Assembly (NCBI RefSeq): GCF_020103725.1 | Contig: NZ_JAHXBG010000028.1 | Location: forward strand, 62,001 to 126,000 | Reading direction: 5' to 3' | Length of the DNA: 64,000 nucleotides | Origin: Hyalangium gracile | GTDB taxonomy: Bacteria; Myxococcota; Myxococcia; Myxococcales; Myxococcaceae | Shown here: positions 15,565-28,600 of the stretch, one piece after another | Position numbering within the stretch: position 1 is the first letter of the stretch | How the letters are laid out: the number at the start of each line of letters is the position of its first letter | Made by a program: the position numbers and the translations under genes | The notes under the pieces: model-generated | What the model was told of the DNA's origin: nothing | Databases searched by the model: none | What the model saw: the letters and a program-made list of their open reading frames with translations, nothing else

Positions 15565-17214
15565 CTACTTCAGGGGCTGGGTGACGAGGGCCTCGGCGAA
15601 GCGCTCGAAGACGCCTGTCGCGGAGAGTGCGGGTTGCTCGTCCATGTTGCCGAGCATCAGGGCGAAGACGACGCGAGGATGCTCCGCGTCATCGGGGCGC
15701 TCGGCGACGCCCACGTAGGCCTTCTGGCTGGAGAGCGTGCCCGTCTTGGCGCGCAGGCGACCGACGGTCTGGGGGGAGGCTCCGCTGCCGGCCAGCGTCC
15801 CATCCACGCCGGAGATGGGCAGGCTGTCCACGAGGGCGGCGGCGTAGGGCTCCTGCAGGCTGGTGAACATCACCTGGGCGAGTCCGTGGGCAGTGGCGAG
15901 GTTGTAGCGCGACAGGCCGCTGCCATCGATGGGGCGTATGTCACGCGGGGAGATGCCGCGGCGTGTCAGCTCGTCCGAGAGGGCCTTGCGCAGATCGCTG
16001 TAACGTTCCCCCCGGGTGCGCTCGCGGGCGAAGCGCAGGGCCAGCCGCTCGGCGTAGAGGTTGAGGGACTCCTTGTTCGTCACCTTCACGAGCTCGGAGA
16101 GCGGCGGGCTGACGAGCTCCAGGAGCGGCTCGGTGGTGGGGCGAGCTGGGACGGGGGTGGGGGTCGACTCTCGGGCCACGGGGGGCGGCAGGTGGGTGAG
16201 GCCACGGCGAGTGAGGGCGTCCTCGACACAGGCAGTGAAGAGGGCCTGGGGATCGGCGGTGGAGAGGCGGGTGGAGTGGGTGCGAGGGCACTGCTTGGAG
16301 GAGGAGCGCCACACGCAGCGCACCTGCGAGGAGTTGTGCTCGCGCAGGCAGGCGAAGCCGGACCGGGAGCCGCTGGTGTCGAGCTGGACGAGGGCGGGGA
16401 ACGGCGCGAAGCGGGGGGAGAGCAGGACGGTGGGTTGGGCAGAGCAGGCGGCGCCGTCGGCGCGGAGCAGGGTGACGTCGACCACGTTCTCGCGGAAGAC
16501 GAACGGCATGGGCATGGCGCTCATGGAGTAGGCGGCGTCATCCCAGGCCCAGCCGGGGCCGAGTGGCCCATCCAGTCCGGTGTCGGGCGTCTTCAGCTGG
16601 AGCGAGCCCTTCCAGCGGCGGATGCCGCGGCCCCACAGCGCCTCGGCGATCTGGTCGCAGGCCTGAGAAGTCTCCGGGAAGCGCCACGAGCCCAGCGAGG
16701 GGTCTCCCGAGGACTCCACGACGAGATCGCCCTCGAAGAGGTCGCCCTTGTGGTTGCCCATGAGGGCCACGGGCGTGCGGAAGCGGAAGTCTGGCCCGAA
16801 CGCGGAGAGCGCCGCGGAGGTGGAGACGATCTTCATCGTCGAGGCCGGGAGCGTGCGGACGTGCTCGCGGTGGGCGTAGAGCGGCGCGCCCGTCCGGGCA
16901 TCCAGGACGATGACGCTCGTGAGGGCGCCCTCGTCCTCGACGGCGGTGAGGAGGGCATCGGCGGTCTGCGCGAACGTCGCCTGGGAAGCCGGCTGGGAGG
17001 GACGAACCGCGCGAGGACACCCCGAGAGCGCGAGGGCCGTGAGCAGGAGCGAGGCGAGCGGGAAGAGGGACCGGTCAGAAAGAACGAGGGTACAGCGCCG
17101 CAGTACCAGGTCAGGACCCAGGTAGTAGCGGGTGTTCCTGGCACCAAGCTCGAGCCGCTCGCCCTCCAAGGTCTTGTCCTTGAAGATGACGTTATCGGGA
17201 TAGTCGGAGTGCAT
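15565..17214 (-). CDS. dacB: D-alanyl-D-alanine carboxypeptidase/endopeptidase (PBP4, S13)
   Basis: Open for 549 residues. The S13 motifs are present: STMK at 125-128 (nucleophile Ser125), DGSGLSRYN later and AKTGTLSS near the C-terminus. The enzyme trims or cleaves D-Ala crosslinks of peptidoglycan in the periplasm. A lipobox, ALALSGC, puts the lipidated cysteine at 66, so a normal start would lie near residue 45-48. No ATG, GTG or TTG exists there in frame. The only starts are the ATG at 17214 and a TTG at 17169, both inside a stretch that looks like the N-terminus of an immunity protein. The gene thus seems to have lost its own start and gained one by recombination. Whether the long n-region still allows export is uncertain. 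Confidence 0.88.
   Translation of the reverse strand: MHSDYPDNVIFKDKTLEGERLELGARNTRYYLGPDLVLRRCTLVLSDRSLFPLASLLLTALALSGCPRAVRPSQPASQATFAQTADALLTAVEDEGALTSVIVLDARTGAPLYAHREHVRTLPASTMKIVSTSAALSAFGPDFRFRTPVALMGNHKGDLFEGDLVVESSGDPSLGSWRFPETSQACDQIAEALWGRGIRRWKGSLQLKTPDTGLDGPLGPGWAWDDAAYSMSAMPMPFVFRENVVDVTLLRADGAACSAQPTVLLSPRFAPFPALVQLDTSGSRSGFACLREHNSSQVRCVWRSSSKQCPRTHSTRLSTADPQALFTACVEDALTRRGLTHLPPPVARESTPTPVPARPTTEPLLELVSPPLSELVKVTNKESLNLYAERLALRFARERTRGERYSDLRKALSDELTRRGISPRDIRPIDGSGLSRYNLATAHGLAQVMFTSLQEPYAAALVDSLPISGVDGTLAGSGASPQTVGRLRAKTGTLSSQKAYVGVAERPDDAEHPRVVFALMLGNMDEQPALSATGVFERFAEALVTQPLK
17080..17214 (-). pseudogene. N-terminal stub of an immunity gene, fused in frame to dacB
   Basis: The first 45 codons of the dacB frame do not resemble an export signal or S13 protein: MHSDYPDNVIFKDKTLEGER, then GARNTRYYLGPDLVLRRC. 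I recall this as the start of a myxobacterial immunity-protein family that follows SitA-type toxins, normally about 200 residues. Its start lies 12 bases after the stop of the toxin stub at 17227, the spacing expected of a toxin/immunity pair. The similarity ends abruptly at about codon 46, where the dacB signal peptide begins. Confidence 0.55.
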
Positions 17215-17226
17215 GCCCTCTGCCCC

Positions 17227-17508
17227 TCAGAAGCCGATCATCCGGAACAGTTCATCCGCCATGCGCCGACCATGTCTGGCCATGTTCGACTCTGTCTGGG
17301 TGAGGATCTCGTACTTGATTCCAGTGGTGGGATCGACCGCGTCGACCCCTCTGTGTTTCCACTGCAGGTGCGGGAACTCTTCCTTCAGTTGAGTGTGCAC
17401 ATAACGCCCCCGCGCCTCTGCCTCCAGGAGATTCGCCTTCCAGTACTCACCTTTGGCTCTGGCGGTCTCAGCCCAGAGCCGCGGAGAAGAGAGGGTACCC
17501 TGCCGCAC
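17227..17508 (-). pseudogene. C-terminal toxin stub of a second polymorphic toxin locus
   Basis: A 93-codon frame lacking any signal or delivery region. Its content (ETARAKGEYWKANLLEAEAR, FPHLQWKHRGVDAVDP, TGIKYEILTQTESNMARHGR) matches my recollection of the C-terminal toxin module of SitA-like proteins. A full toxin would have about 400 residues before it; instead the adenylate cyclase gene ends 15 bases away. The region is visibly less GC-rich than its neighbours. The ATG at 17508 lies beyond the point where toxin-like sequence appears to begin, so translation may not occur. Confidence 0.6.
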
Positions 17509-17523
17509 CCTTGTTCTCAGGGA

Positions 17524-18882
17524 TCAGGTCGTCGAGGTGCCCGGCTCGCGCAGCCCGGTCAGGAACCAGGTCTTCACCCGGCCGATGCTCTTCATCTCCG
17601 TCTCCCCGCGCGGCTCGAAGGTGAAGCGATCCTGCAGCGCCTGCCGGGTCGCCTCCCGCACGTGGATGCGACCCGCCACTCCGTGGGACTCCAGTCGACT
17701 GGCCATGTTCACCGTGTCGCCCCACAAGTCGTAGGCGAACTTGCGCGTGCCGATGATGCCCGCCACCACCGGTCCGCTGTGCATCCCGATCCGCAGGTCC
17801 AACGACGTGCCCAGCACCTGGTTCAGCCGCTGGATGGCCTCCATCATCTGGAGCGCCATCCGCGCCATCACCTCGAGGTGATCGCCGCGCGGCGCCGGGA
17901 CTCCCGCCACCACCATGTACGCATCCCCGATCGTCTTGATCTTCTCCAGCCCGTAGCGCTCCGTCAGGGCGTCGAACTCCGTGAACACCTGCCCCAGGAT
18001 CTCCACCACGTGCTCGGGCGGCAGCAGCATCGACCAGCGCGTGAAGTCCACCAGATCCGCGAACAGCACCGTCACGTCCTCGAACCGCTCGGCGATCGCC
18101 TGCTCCCCCTTCTTGAGCCGCTCGACGATGGAGTGGGGCAGGATGTTGAGCAGCAGCCGCTCGGAGCGCTGGGTGGCCTCGGACAGCTCCTGGGTCCGCT
18201 CGGTGATGCGCGCCTCCAGCAGCCGGTTCGCATCCCTCAGCTGCGTGTCCAGCAGGGCCTGCGTCACCCGCGCCGCCGTCATGGACGCCACCGTCGTGAG
18301 GATGTGCAGGTGCTCCTCCGTGAAGAACCCCTCCCTCGAGTGCTCCGAGTCCAGCACTCCGATCACCGCCCCCTGCGAGAAGATGGGCAGCGCCAGCTCC
18401 GACAGCCGCGCCTGATCGTCCTGGATGTAGCGCGGATCCTTCCGGGTGTCGGAGATGAGCTCCGCCCGCCCCGTCAGCGCCACCGTGCCGACGATCCCCG
18501 CCCCCGGCTTGATGAGGATGGGCGCCAGGATCTCCCGCTCCCGGGGATTCTTCGGCCCGAAGGCCGCTCGCTGCACGAGGTTCTCGCGCCGCTCGTCGAA
18601 CAGGTAGATGACGCAGTCCTCCAGCCCCAGGTGGGCCACCGCCCCCTGCGCCACCTCCCACAGGATGTCGTCCACGTCCGTCTGCGACTGGAGCAGCGAC
18701 GCGGCCAGGTGGTTGATGACATCCAGGCTGCGCGCCTTGGCCTCCAGCTCGCGGACACGCCGCTCCAGCGCCCGCTTCTCGTCCTGGAGCGGAGCCGTCT
18801 CGGAGGTGGGGCTGTCTGGCGAAACTGGAGGGCGAGACATACGGCTGACACATCGTCTCACTTCAACCCGGCTCTCCGCCAT
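17524..18882 (-). CDS. GAF-domain adenylate cyclase (class III)
   Basis: 452 residues, soluble. A coiled coil (about 30-55) precedes a GAF domain (about 60-225), then a helical linker (TQLRDANRLLEARITERTQE) and a class III cyclase domain (about 270-445). Metal-binding aspartates are in VLFADLVDFT. The purine-selecting pair looks like that of adenylate cyclases: Lys in EKIKTIGDAYM and Asp in YDLWGD. The transition-state Asn/Arg pair is in VNMASRLES. It should make cAMP in response to a small ligand or redox state sensed by GAF. An internal ATG at 18840 is an alternative start. It ends immediately beside the toxin stub. Confidence 0.92.
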   Translation of the reverse strand: MAESRVEVRRCVSRMSRPPVSPDSPTSETAPLQDEKRALERRVRELEAKARSLDVINHLAASLLQSQTDVDDILWEVAQGAVAHLGLEDCVIYLFDERRENLVQRAAFGPKNPREREILAPILIKPGAGIVGTVALTGRAELISDTRKDPRYIQDDQARLSELALPIFSQGAVIGVLDSEHSREGFFTEEHLHILTTVASMTAARVTQALLDTQLRDANRLLEARITERTQELSEATQRSERLLLNILPHSIVERLKKGEQAIAERFEDVTVLFADLVDFTRWSMLLPPEHVVEILGQVFTEFDALTERYGLEKIKTIGDAYMVVAGVPAPRGDHLEVMARMALQMMEAIQRLNQVLGTSLDLRIGMHSGPVVAGIIGTRKFAYDLWGDTVNMASRLESHGVAGRIHVREATRQALQDRFTFEPRGETEMKSIGRVKTWFLTGLREPGTSTT

Positions 18883-18924
18883 TCGGCACGGACCAGGGAA
18901 ATCCCCACCCCCGACTCGCGCTCC

Positions 18925-19953
18925 CTACCGGGGGACGACGATGGGCAGGTCCTTCATCATCCAGATGTCGTGATCCACGTACGGCTGCGTGCTGTCCTGG
19001 TACGACCAGAACAGCGTGAGCTGCCCCGGAGTACCCTGAAGGACAGGGTGGGGCTCCACGTCGTAGCGCGTGGGGGTGGCGGTGATGCGCGTCGCCTGCG
19101 ACCACTGCAGCCCGTCCGTGCTGGTGCGGTAGTACAGATCGAACGCATCCGAGCCGGACTGCTCGATGTACGTCACCACCACCGTGCTGTCCTCCAGCGT
19201 GATCGGCACGGAGTCGTGGCTGTTGGCGCCCGCCGACAGCACCGAGGCCGGGCCGCTCCAGTCGTACGGATCATGGGAGGCCTTGGAGTAGAGCTCGAGC
19301 CTCCCGCCTGAAGCAGTCACCTGGTAGGTGATCACGTAGAGCCCGTCATGGTCGCGCCGGGTGATGCGGGGCAGGGCCGCGTTGCCCTCGCTCACCTGCG
19401 TCCGCAGCGTGTCCCAGGTGGCTCCTCCATCCAGCGAGCGGGCGATGAAGCTGGGGCCGTTGAGGCGGTGGTACGCCATCGTCAGGGAGTTGCCGACGTC
19501 CCGGATGACCGTGGGGTTGATCTCCGCGTTGGCGCTCCAGCCCAGGTTGAGAGGGCCCCGCGGAATCCAGAGCCGGCCGTTCGTCGAGGTGGCGCGGTGG
19601 ATGCGGTAGACGCCGCCGCCCTCCACCACCAGGTAGAACACCGCGAAGCTGCCATCCGCCAGCTGCACCAGCGCGGGGTGGCGCTCGTTGAGCGCGCTGC
19701 CCACGATCACCCGCGGCTCGGACCAGGTGGTGCCCCCATCCCGAGACGTCGTGAGGTAGAGATCGCCCGAGTTTCCTGCCCCCAGGCGCTCGATGACGAC
19801 CATCAGATCTCCCGAGGGCAGGCGCAGCGGCGAGGGCTGATAGTCCAGGTGGGAGCCGTTGTAGATGGGCCCGCTCGTCTGCGCTCCCGCCGGGCCCCCC
19901 ACCAGCCCCAGCCCCAGGAGCATCAGCCCCACTGCCTGCATCAGCCTCGTCAT
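18925..19953 (-). CDS. Secreted sialidase-like (exo-alpha-sialidase fold) protein
   Basis: 342 residues from the ATG at 19953, which has GAGGAA upstream and opens a signal peptide (LMLLGLGLVGGPAGAQ). Several Asp-box motifs of the sialidase beta-propeller are visible: SRDGGTTWSE, SLDGGATWDT and STDGLQWSQA. The fold assignment is firm, but the catalytic arginine triad was not confirmed, so it may bind or hydrolyse other glycans. It diverges from the GH63 glycosidase at 20017 across an AT-richer 63-base gap, which suggests shared control of glycan breakdown. Confidence 0.8.
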   Translation of the reverse strand: MTRLMQAVGLMLLGLGLVGGPAGAQTSGPIYNGSHLDYQPSPLRLPSGDLMVVIERLGAGNSGDLYLTTSRDGGTTWSEPRVIVGSALNERHPALVQLADGSFAVFYLVVEGGGVYRIHRATSTNGRLWIPRGPLNLGWSANAEINPTVIRDVGNSLTMAYHRLNGPSFIARSLDGGATWDTLRTQVSEGNAALPRITRRDHDGLYVITYQVTASGGRLELYSKASHDPYDWSGPASVLSAGANSHDSVPITLEDSTVVVTYIEQSGSDAFDLYYRTSTDGLQWSQATRITATPTRYDVEPHPVLQGTPGQLTLFWSYQDSTQPYVDHDIWMMKDLPIVVPR

Positions 19954-20016
19954 GATCGTGATTCCTCTGTGTTCATCCGGGTTCAGCAACTACCACGGAT
20001 ATTTTATGGTCCCGGT

Positions 20017-22710
<2,694 letters not shown>

Positions 22711-22752
22711 GTCAGGCCGAGGTCCGGTGTGGCAGGGCCTTTGCTGCTCGCC

Positions 22753-23721
22753 TCAGAGGTTCTTGTCGGTCCCCGGCTGCTTGTCGGGAACAGGCATGCG
22801 CGCCGCCTCGAACTCCGCGGTGCGACGCCGGGCGGTGCGGAAGATCGTCGTGCAGCTGGCGCAGCGCAGGCGGACCATGCTCCCCGGAGTGATGGCGCTC
22901 CTGCTGGCGGGCTCGCGCAGATCCGCGTCCTCCAGCCGGCCGCGACACAGCGGGCAGGCATCTCCCGCGCTGGCTCGCACCGCCGGATCGCGCAGCCGGC
23001 GCCAGCGCTCCAGCGCGTCGGGCGTCCAGGCCAGCGCGCAGTACACGTGGTCATGCCACGAGGACTCGCCGTACTCGTTCTCGATGTGCAGCCCGAGCTC
23101 GCGGCGGAACAGCGAGACGATGTTGGCCTCCGGGCTCATGCCTCGCGCCGCCACCCGGTGGCCCTCGAGGAAGCAGGTGCCGTAGCCGTCCACTCCCAGG
23201 ATGCAGCGCGCCAGGGCCCAGAAGGGGTGCAGCACCCGCTGCGCTGGCGGCGCCAGCGTGTCCAGCCCCGGCACGTCGTCGATCAGCTGCATGTCGCCGC
23301 CAAAGCCGATGCGCGCCTCGCTGTCGCCGCGCGACACGGAGAGCGTCCGACGCCCACGGCCGAAGCTGATCGCGGCGGCCTCGTCCTCGTCGTGGATCAG
23401 CGCCACGCCCGCGCAGAAGTCCCAGGCCTCCGGGAACTCGGGGTGGTGGTTGAGGCTGAACGGGACACAGACCAGTCTCCCCGACGACACCGGCGGGCGG
23501 GGCAGGGCGGCCACATCGTCCTCCCTCGCCCGTCCCCAGCTCAGATCGGGACCGCCGAAGTAGAGGGACTCGAAGCGCAGCGCCGCGCTCTGCAGCCTCC
23601 CGAGGATCTCCCGAGACTGCTTGCCCGTGTCGTCACGCTGCGCGGCGCCCAGTTGCGCGGCGCGCCGGACGAGCGCCTCGGTGAATGACTCCGTCCATTG
23701 CTGAATGGCCGAGCGTTTCAT
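22753..23721 (-). CDS. Hypothetical protein with a C-terminal zinc ribbon
   Basis: 322 residues, soluble, no recognised family. It opens with a helical segment (RSAIQQWTESFTEALVRRAA). The middle has FGGPDLSWGRAREDDVAALP, and further on GVDGYGTCFLEGHRVAARGM and NEYGESSWHDHVYCALAW. Near the C-terminus CPLC and CASC are spaced like a single zinc ribbon. The start at 23721 is the first ATG of the well-conserved-looking part; the frame is open well beyond, but that region overlaps the divergent cytochrome gene. Its function is unknown. Confidence 0.6.
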   Translation of the reverse strand: MKRSAIQQWTESFTEALVRRAAQLGAAQRDDTGKQSREILGRLQSAALRFESLYFGGPDLSWGRAREDDVAALPRPPVSSGRLVCVPFSLNHHPEFPEAWDFCAGVALIHDEDEAAAISFGRGRRTLSVSRGDSEARIGFGGDMQLIDDVPGLDTLAPPAQRVLHPFWALARCILGVDGYGTCFLEGHRVAARGMSPEANIVSLFRRELGLHIENEYGESSWHDHVYCALAWTPDALERWRRLRDPAVRASAGDACPLCRGRLEDADLREPASRSAITPGSMVRLRCASCTTIFRTARRRTAEFEAARMPVPDKQPGTDKNL

Positions 23722-23997
23722 GGGGCGTCGATAGGGCTGAGCTTCACGGCTGTAGTAAAAAGCATGTCCTTCCTGAAAATCAAGTTTTGCCGCCCACAGG
23801 TGTTGTCCTGCTTTCCAAAGAAGGAAACGGTTGGCGAGACTGGACGTTCCCGAGCCTCGCTCGGCGGCCCGTGGCGACCGTCCATCGCCCGCCGGCGACC
23901 GTCCGGGAGGCCTGGAGCCTGGGCCCTTGGTGGATGCGGCAGCCTCGCTCCATGACCTGCCGCCCTGCCCTGGCAGCGGCGCTTCGTGGAGCCTCTC

Positions 23998-25464
23998 ATG
24001 CGTTTGCCATCCCTGCTCTGGACGGGCCTGCTCGCTCTCGCGCTCGAAGCCAGCCGCCCGGAGCCCCGGGGGCCGGGCCTTCCGAAGGCTCCCTCGGAGC
24101 AGGGCTCGGGGACGGCCGCCTCCGTCTCCAGCGCGGCGCCCACGGGCTCGGGGCGCTTCCAGATCCCCGCCGAGCCCCAGCGCCCGGGCGATCCGAAGGC
24201 CGGCTACGACACCCTGGTGAATGGTGGGTACGTGAGCTGTGGCGTCCCCTGGTCCATCTTCCGCATGGCCATGGGGGATGCGCCCGCGAGCCTGCGGCTC
24301 AAGGGCCGGCGTGGCCACAACGCGCGGCTCTCCTATGAGGTGACGGCGCTGAAGACGCCCCGAGGCGTGGAGGTGGTGACGGCCAACTGCCTGGGCTGCC
24401 ACGCCACGCCCACGGAGAAGGGCGTCCTCATCGGGCTGGGCAACTCCTCATTGGATCTCACCGAGGACTTCTCGACCTTCGCGATGGCCGCGGGCCTCCT
24501 GGTGAAGGATGCGGACGAGCTGGCCGAGTGGTGGCGCTGGTCCTCGCGCATCCGCGCCGTGAGCCCCTACACGCGGCCGGACACCATCGGGGCCAACCCT
24601 GCCGACAACCTGGCCGCGGTGCTCGCGGCCCACCGCGACCCCGAGACGCTCGAGTGGTCGAGCACGCCGCTGCTGGCGCTGCCTCCGCGCGAGCCGGTGC
24701 CCGCGGACGTGCCCGCCTGGTGGCTGCTGCGAAAGAAGAACGCCATGTTCCACACGGGCATCGGCCGGGGAGACCACGCCCGGCTGATGATGTCCGCGTC
24801 CATGCTCTGCACCGACAGCGTGGAGGAGGCCGAGCGAATCGACAGCCAGTTCGACGACGTGCGGGCCTATCTGACGACGCTGCGTCCTCCTCCGTATCCG
24901 CACCCCATCGATTCCAAGCTCGCCGCCGAGGGGCGCGATGTCTTCGAGGCCTTCTGCTCCGAGTGCCACGGCACCTACGGCGCCAAGGAGTCCTATCCCA
25001 ACCTCATCATCCCGCTGGAGGAGGTGGGCACCGATCCGCTGCTGTGGCAGTCCACCGCGCGCGAGGGCGTGCCGATGGTGGAGTGGTTCAACCGCTCATT
25101 CTATGGACGCACGGCGCGGCTGGTGCCCGGGCCGGGCTACGTGGCGCCGCCGCTGGATGGCATCTGGGCCACCGCGCCCTATCTGCACAACGGCTCGGTG
25201 CCCACGCTGGAGGCCCTGCTCGACAGCCGCAAGCGCCCCGCCTGGTGGCGCCGCTCCTTCAGCCGCCGCGAGTTCGATCCCGTCGCGCTCGGGTGGAAGC
25301 ACCAGGTCCTCTCACACGGCAAGGCCGCCGAGCCCAACCCCACCATCCGTAAGCGCATCTACGACACGACCCTCCCTGGGTACTCCAACCACGGTCACCG
25401 CTTTGGTGATGAACTGTCGGATTACCAACGCCATGTCTTGAAGGAGTATCTTAAGACGCTGTAA
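23998..25464 (+). CDS. Di-haem c-type cytochrome
   Basis: 488 residues from the ATG at 23998, preceded by GTGGAG. A short hydrophobic N-terminus (RLPSLLWTGLLALALEA) should direct export. Two haem-attachment motifs are present: CLGCH at about residue 130 and CSECH at about 320. Later GYVAPPLDGIWATAPYLHNG resembles the C-terminal haem domain of di-haem oxidoreductases and MauG/peroxidase-like proteins, where the histidine or methionine nearby would ligate the haem. It therefore acts in periplasmic electron transfer, but the partner is unknown. It is divergent from the zinc-ribbon gene across a 276-base gap in which I see no other gene. Confidence 0.85.
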   Translation: MRLPSLLWTGLLALALEASRPEPRGPGLPKAPSEQGSGTAASVSSAAPTGSGRFQIPAEPQRPGDPKAGYDTLVNGGYVSCGVPWSIFRMAMGDAPASLRLKGRRGHNARLSYEVTALKTPRGVEVVTANCLGCHATPTEKGVLIGLGNSSLDLTEDFSTFAMAAGLLVKDADELAEWWRWSSRIRAVSPYTRPDTIGANPADNLAAVLAAHRDPETLEWSSTPLLALPPREPVPADVPAWWLLRKKNAMFHTGIGRGDHARLMMSASMLCTDSVEEAERIDSQFDDVRAYLTTLRPPPYPHPIDSKLAAEGRDVFEAFCSECHGTYGAKESYPNLIIPLEEVGTDPLLWQSTAREGVPMVEWFNRSFYGRTARLVPGPGYVAPPLDGIWATAPYLHNGSVPTLEALLDSRKRPAWWRRSFSRREFDPVALGWKHQVLSHGKAAEPNPTIRKRIYDTTLPGYSNHGHRFGDELSDYQRHVLKEYLKTL

Positions 25465-25652
25465 AATGGTAGTTAGGGCGGAACCAACGGCGGGCGATGT
25501 CAGCCCGCGATGTTGGCTCATTTAAGGTCGGGCAGGACATCTCCTCGCTGGGAACCATTTGGGCCGCCAGGGGGGCTCCTGCGCTTTCTACATTCCTTAC
25601 TCTGCGCGTGACTGAGATCACCGTGGGTCAGATACCCGGGAGGGACGGGCAT

Positions 25653-28600
25653 ATGTTCAGGTTACAGTGTGGGCGTAATCTTCTATCAGTATTGTTTTCG
25701 GTCGTCATCACTTCCAGCATTTCGTGTGGTGGCTCGGAGGTGCGTTCGGCGGATGCGTCGGCGCCCCAGGCCTCGGCCATGTCCCCCGCGCCGGCGCCGT
25801 TCGATGTGGAGGCGGTGATCCGGCAGGTGCACTTCGCCTATCGGCCGGAGCAGAACGGCTGGCAGGGCGGCCACTCGAGCTATGAGGTCCACGCGGACCC
25901 CCGGGGAGGACTCACCCTCACACCGGTCCACACCCGGCTGGAGGAGTCCGAGAAGCCGGAGCTGCTCGAGTCCGGCGAGCCGGTGTCGCCCCCGACGGTG
26001 GAGCTCGAGACGGGTGCGCCGCTCTTCCTGGGCGCCGCGCAGGTGATGCGCGGGGACACGACCGTGAGCGCGGACGAGCCGCAGGGCCTGGTGGAGGGGG
26101 ACGGGCACCTGAGCTTCAGCCACGGCTCGGTCGTCGAGCACCTGCGCAACGATGAGGAGGGCGTCGAGCAGTCCTGGCACTTCGCCTCGGCCCCGGATGG
26201 CCAGGGCGAGCTGCACGTGTCGCTTCCGGTGACGGGGCTCGTCTTCGCGCGCACGACCGAGCAGGGCCTGCACTTCACGGATGCCCGGACGGGTATGGGG
26301 TTCCGGTATGGCCACGGCACGTGGGTGGACGGGCAGGGGCGGCGCACCGCGGTCCCGGCCGAGTTCTCCCAGGGCCGGATTCGGATGAGCGTTCCCGAGC
26401 AGGTGCTGGCCTCGGCCGCGTTCCCCGCGAGGCTGGAGGCCAAGGTCACCTACGAGATGATCATCGACGGGCAGCTGGTGGCCGCGGACCTGGCCGTGAG
26501 GAGCTTCCCGGCGCTGGCCTTCAACGGGACGAACTACCTGCTCGCCTGGCGCAACACGCGCGGTGGCCTGTACAACATCTATGCGACGCGCGTCTCGAGC
26601 ACCGGCACCATCCTGGACGAGCCGGGCCTCGTGGTGAGCACGGGGCCGGGGAACTCGGCGGATCCCCAGGTGGCCAGCAACGGGACGGACTTCTACGTGG
26701 TCTGGTCGCAGTTCCAGGGTGAGACGTGGTCGGTGCGGGGCACGGTCGTCTCCAGCGAGGGGGTCGTGGCGGAGCCGGGCGGCCGGCGCCTCTCCGCGGC
26801 CGTGGGCTCGGAGAACTGGCCGCACGTGGCGTCCGACGGGAGGAACTACCTGGCCACCTGGTACACGAGCGGCGCGGACGGCACGTCCAACGTCTACGCG
26901 CGGCGCGTCTCGAGCACGGGCCAGGTTCTGGACACCGCGGACATCCCCATCGCCACCGGCGAGGGCTACGACGAGACGTCTCCCGTGGTGGCCTCGAACC
27001 GCTCGGTCTATCTGGTCGCGTGGAGCGACGAGCGCGGCGGCTCCTCCCGCGCCTACGCCACCCGCGTGTCGAGCGATGGCGTGGTGCTGGACCCGCCGGG
27101 CGGCTTCGCCCTGTCGGGCAGCTCCCTCCAGTACGTGCAGGCGGTGGCCTCCAACGGGACGAACTTCCTGGCCGTGTGGCTGGACTACCGCAACACGGGC
27201 AGCCGGGATCTCTACGCCTCGCGCGTGACGGCCGATGGCGCGGTGGTGGATGGCGCGGGGCTCGTCGTGGCCACCACCCGCTCCATCTCCGAGTCGTATG
27301 CCTCCGTGGCCTCGAACGGGACGGACTACCTGGTGGCCTGGACGGCGTGGAACACCGCCAGCTCGACCTTCCAGAACCTGGGCTGCCGCATCCTGGCCTC
27401 GGCTGTTGGCACCAGCCCCGTGCTGGACACCACCAGCCTCGTCCTCTCTCCGAACGCGAGCCACAAGCACCCCGTCATTGCGCCGGCCGGCTCCGACTAC
27501 CTGGTGGCCTGGGATGGCACCAGCACGGCGACGACCGACCTCTATAGCGCTCGGGTCTCCGCGTCGGGGACGGTGACCGCGGGCGGCGGCTTCCCGCTCA
27601 AGACCGTCTCCGCCCTGTACCAGGCCGAGCCGGTGGTGGCCTCCAACGGCACCAACTACCTCGTCGTCTGGACGGAGACGGGCGGGGGGACCATCAAGAT
27701 CCAGGGCGCTCGGGTCTCTCGCGAGGGAGGCGTGCTGGACATGCACGGCCTGCGGCTGACGACGGCGGCCCGCGAGCGGCAGGCCCCGGCGGTGAGCTCC
27801 AACGGGACGGACTACCTCGTCACGTGGATGGACTACCGCGAGGGCAACTGGGACATCTACGGTGGGCGCGTGCTCGGCTCGGGGCCTGCCGCCAGCGCCG
27901 TGCTGGATCCGAACGGCTTCATCATTTCGGCGGACCCGGCCTTCCAGAACTTCCCGGCGGTGGGCTCCAACGGGAAGGACTACCTCGTGGTCTGGCGGCG
28001 GGACGCGACGGGCCGGGGGGATGTCCATGGCGCCCGGGTGGCGAACACGGGCGCGGTGCTGGATCCCGCCGGCATCGCCATCTCCACCAACCCGGTGGAG
28101 CACTACACGCCGCGGGTGGCCTTCAACGGGACCCACTACCTCACCGTGTGGGCCGAGTACCAGAGCGCCACGTCCTGGGACATCCACGGGGCCCGGCTGA
28201 CGAGCGATGGCGTGGTGCTGGACACCAGCCCCCTCATCATCTCCGGCGGGCTGGCGGAGCAGTTCGAGCCGGACGTGGCCTCGAACGGGACGGACTTCTT
28301 CGTGGTCTGGACGGACTACCGCTCGCGGACCAACCAGGACATCTATGGAGCGCGGGTGTCCGGGGCCGGCGTGGTGCTGGACAACGCGGGCATCGCGCTG
28401 TGCACCGAGTCCGTGCAGCAGTCCTCGCCCCGGGTGGCGTTCGACGGCGCCAACTACGTGGCGGCCTGGGCGGACTTCCGCTGGGACTCGGCCTGGGACG
28501 TGTACGCCACCCAGGTGACGGCCGAGGGCACCGTGGGCGCCCCCGACGGCTTCTCGGTCGTGTACAACGCGCGGGAGACCGAGCCGTTCGTGTCCCTGGC

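Noticed and set aside
22730-22745. Sigma-54-like promoter TGGCAG-N5-TTGCT
   Set aside because: It lies between the stops of two convergent genes and points into the end of the zinc-ribbon gene, so it has nothing to drive.
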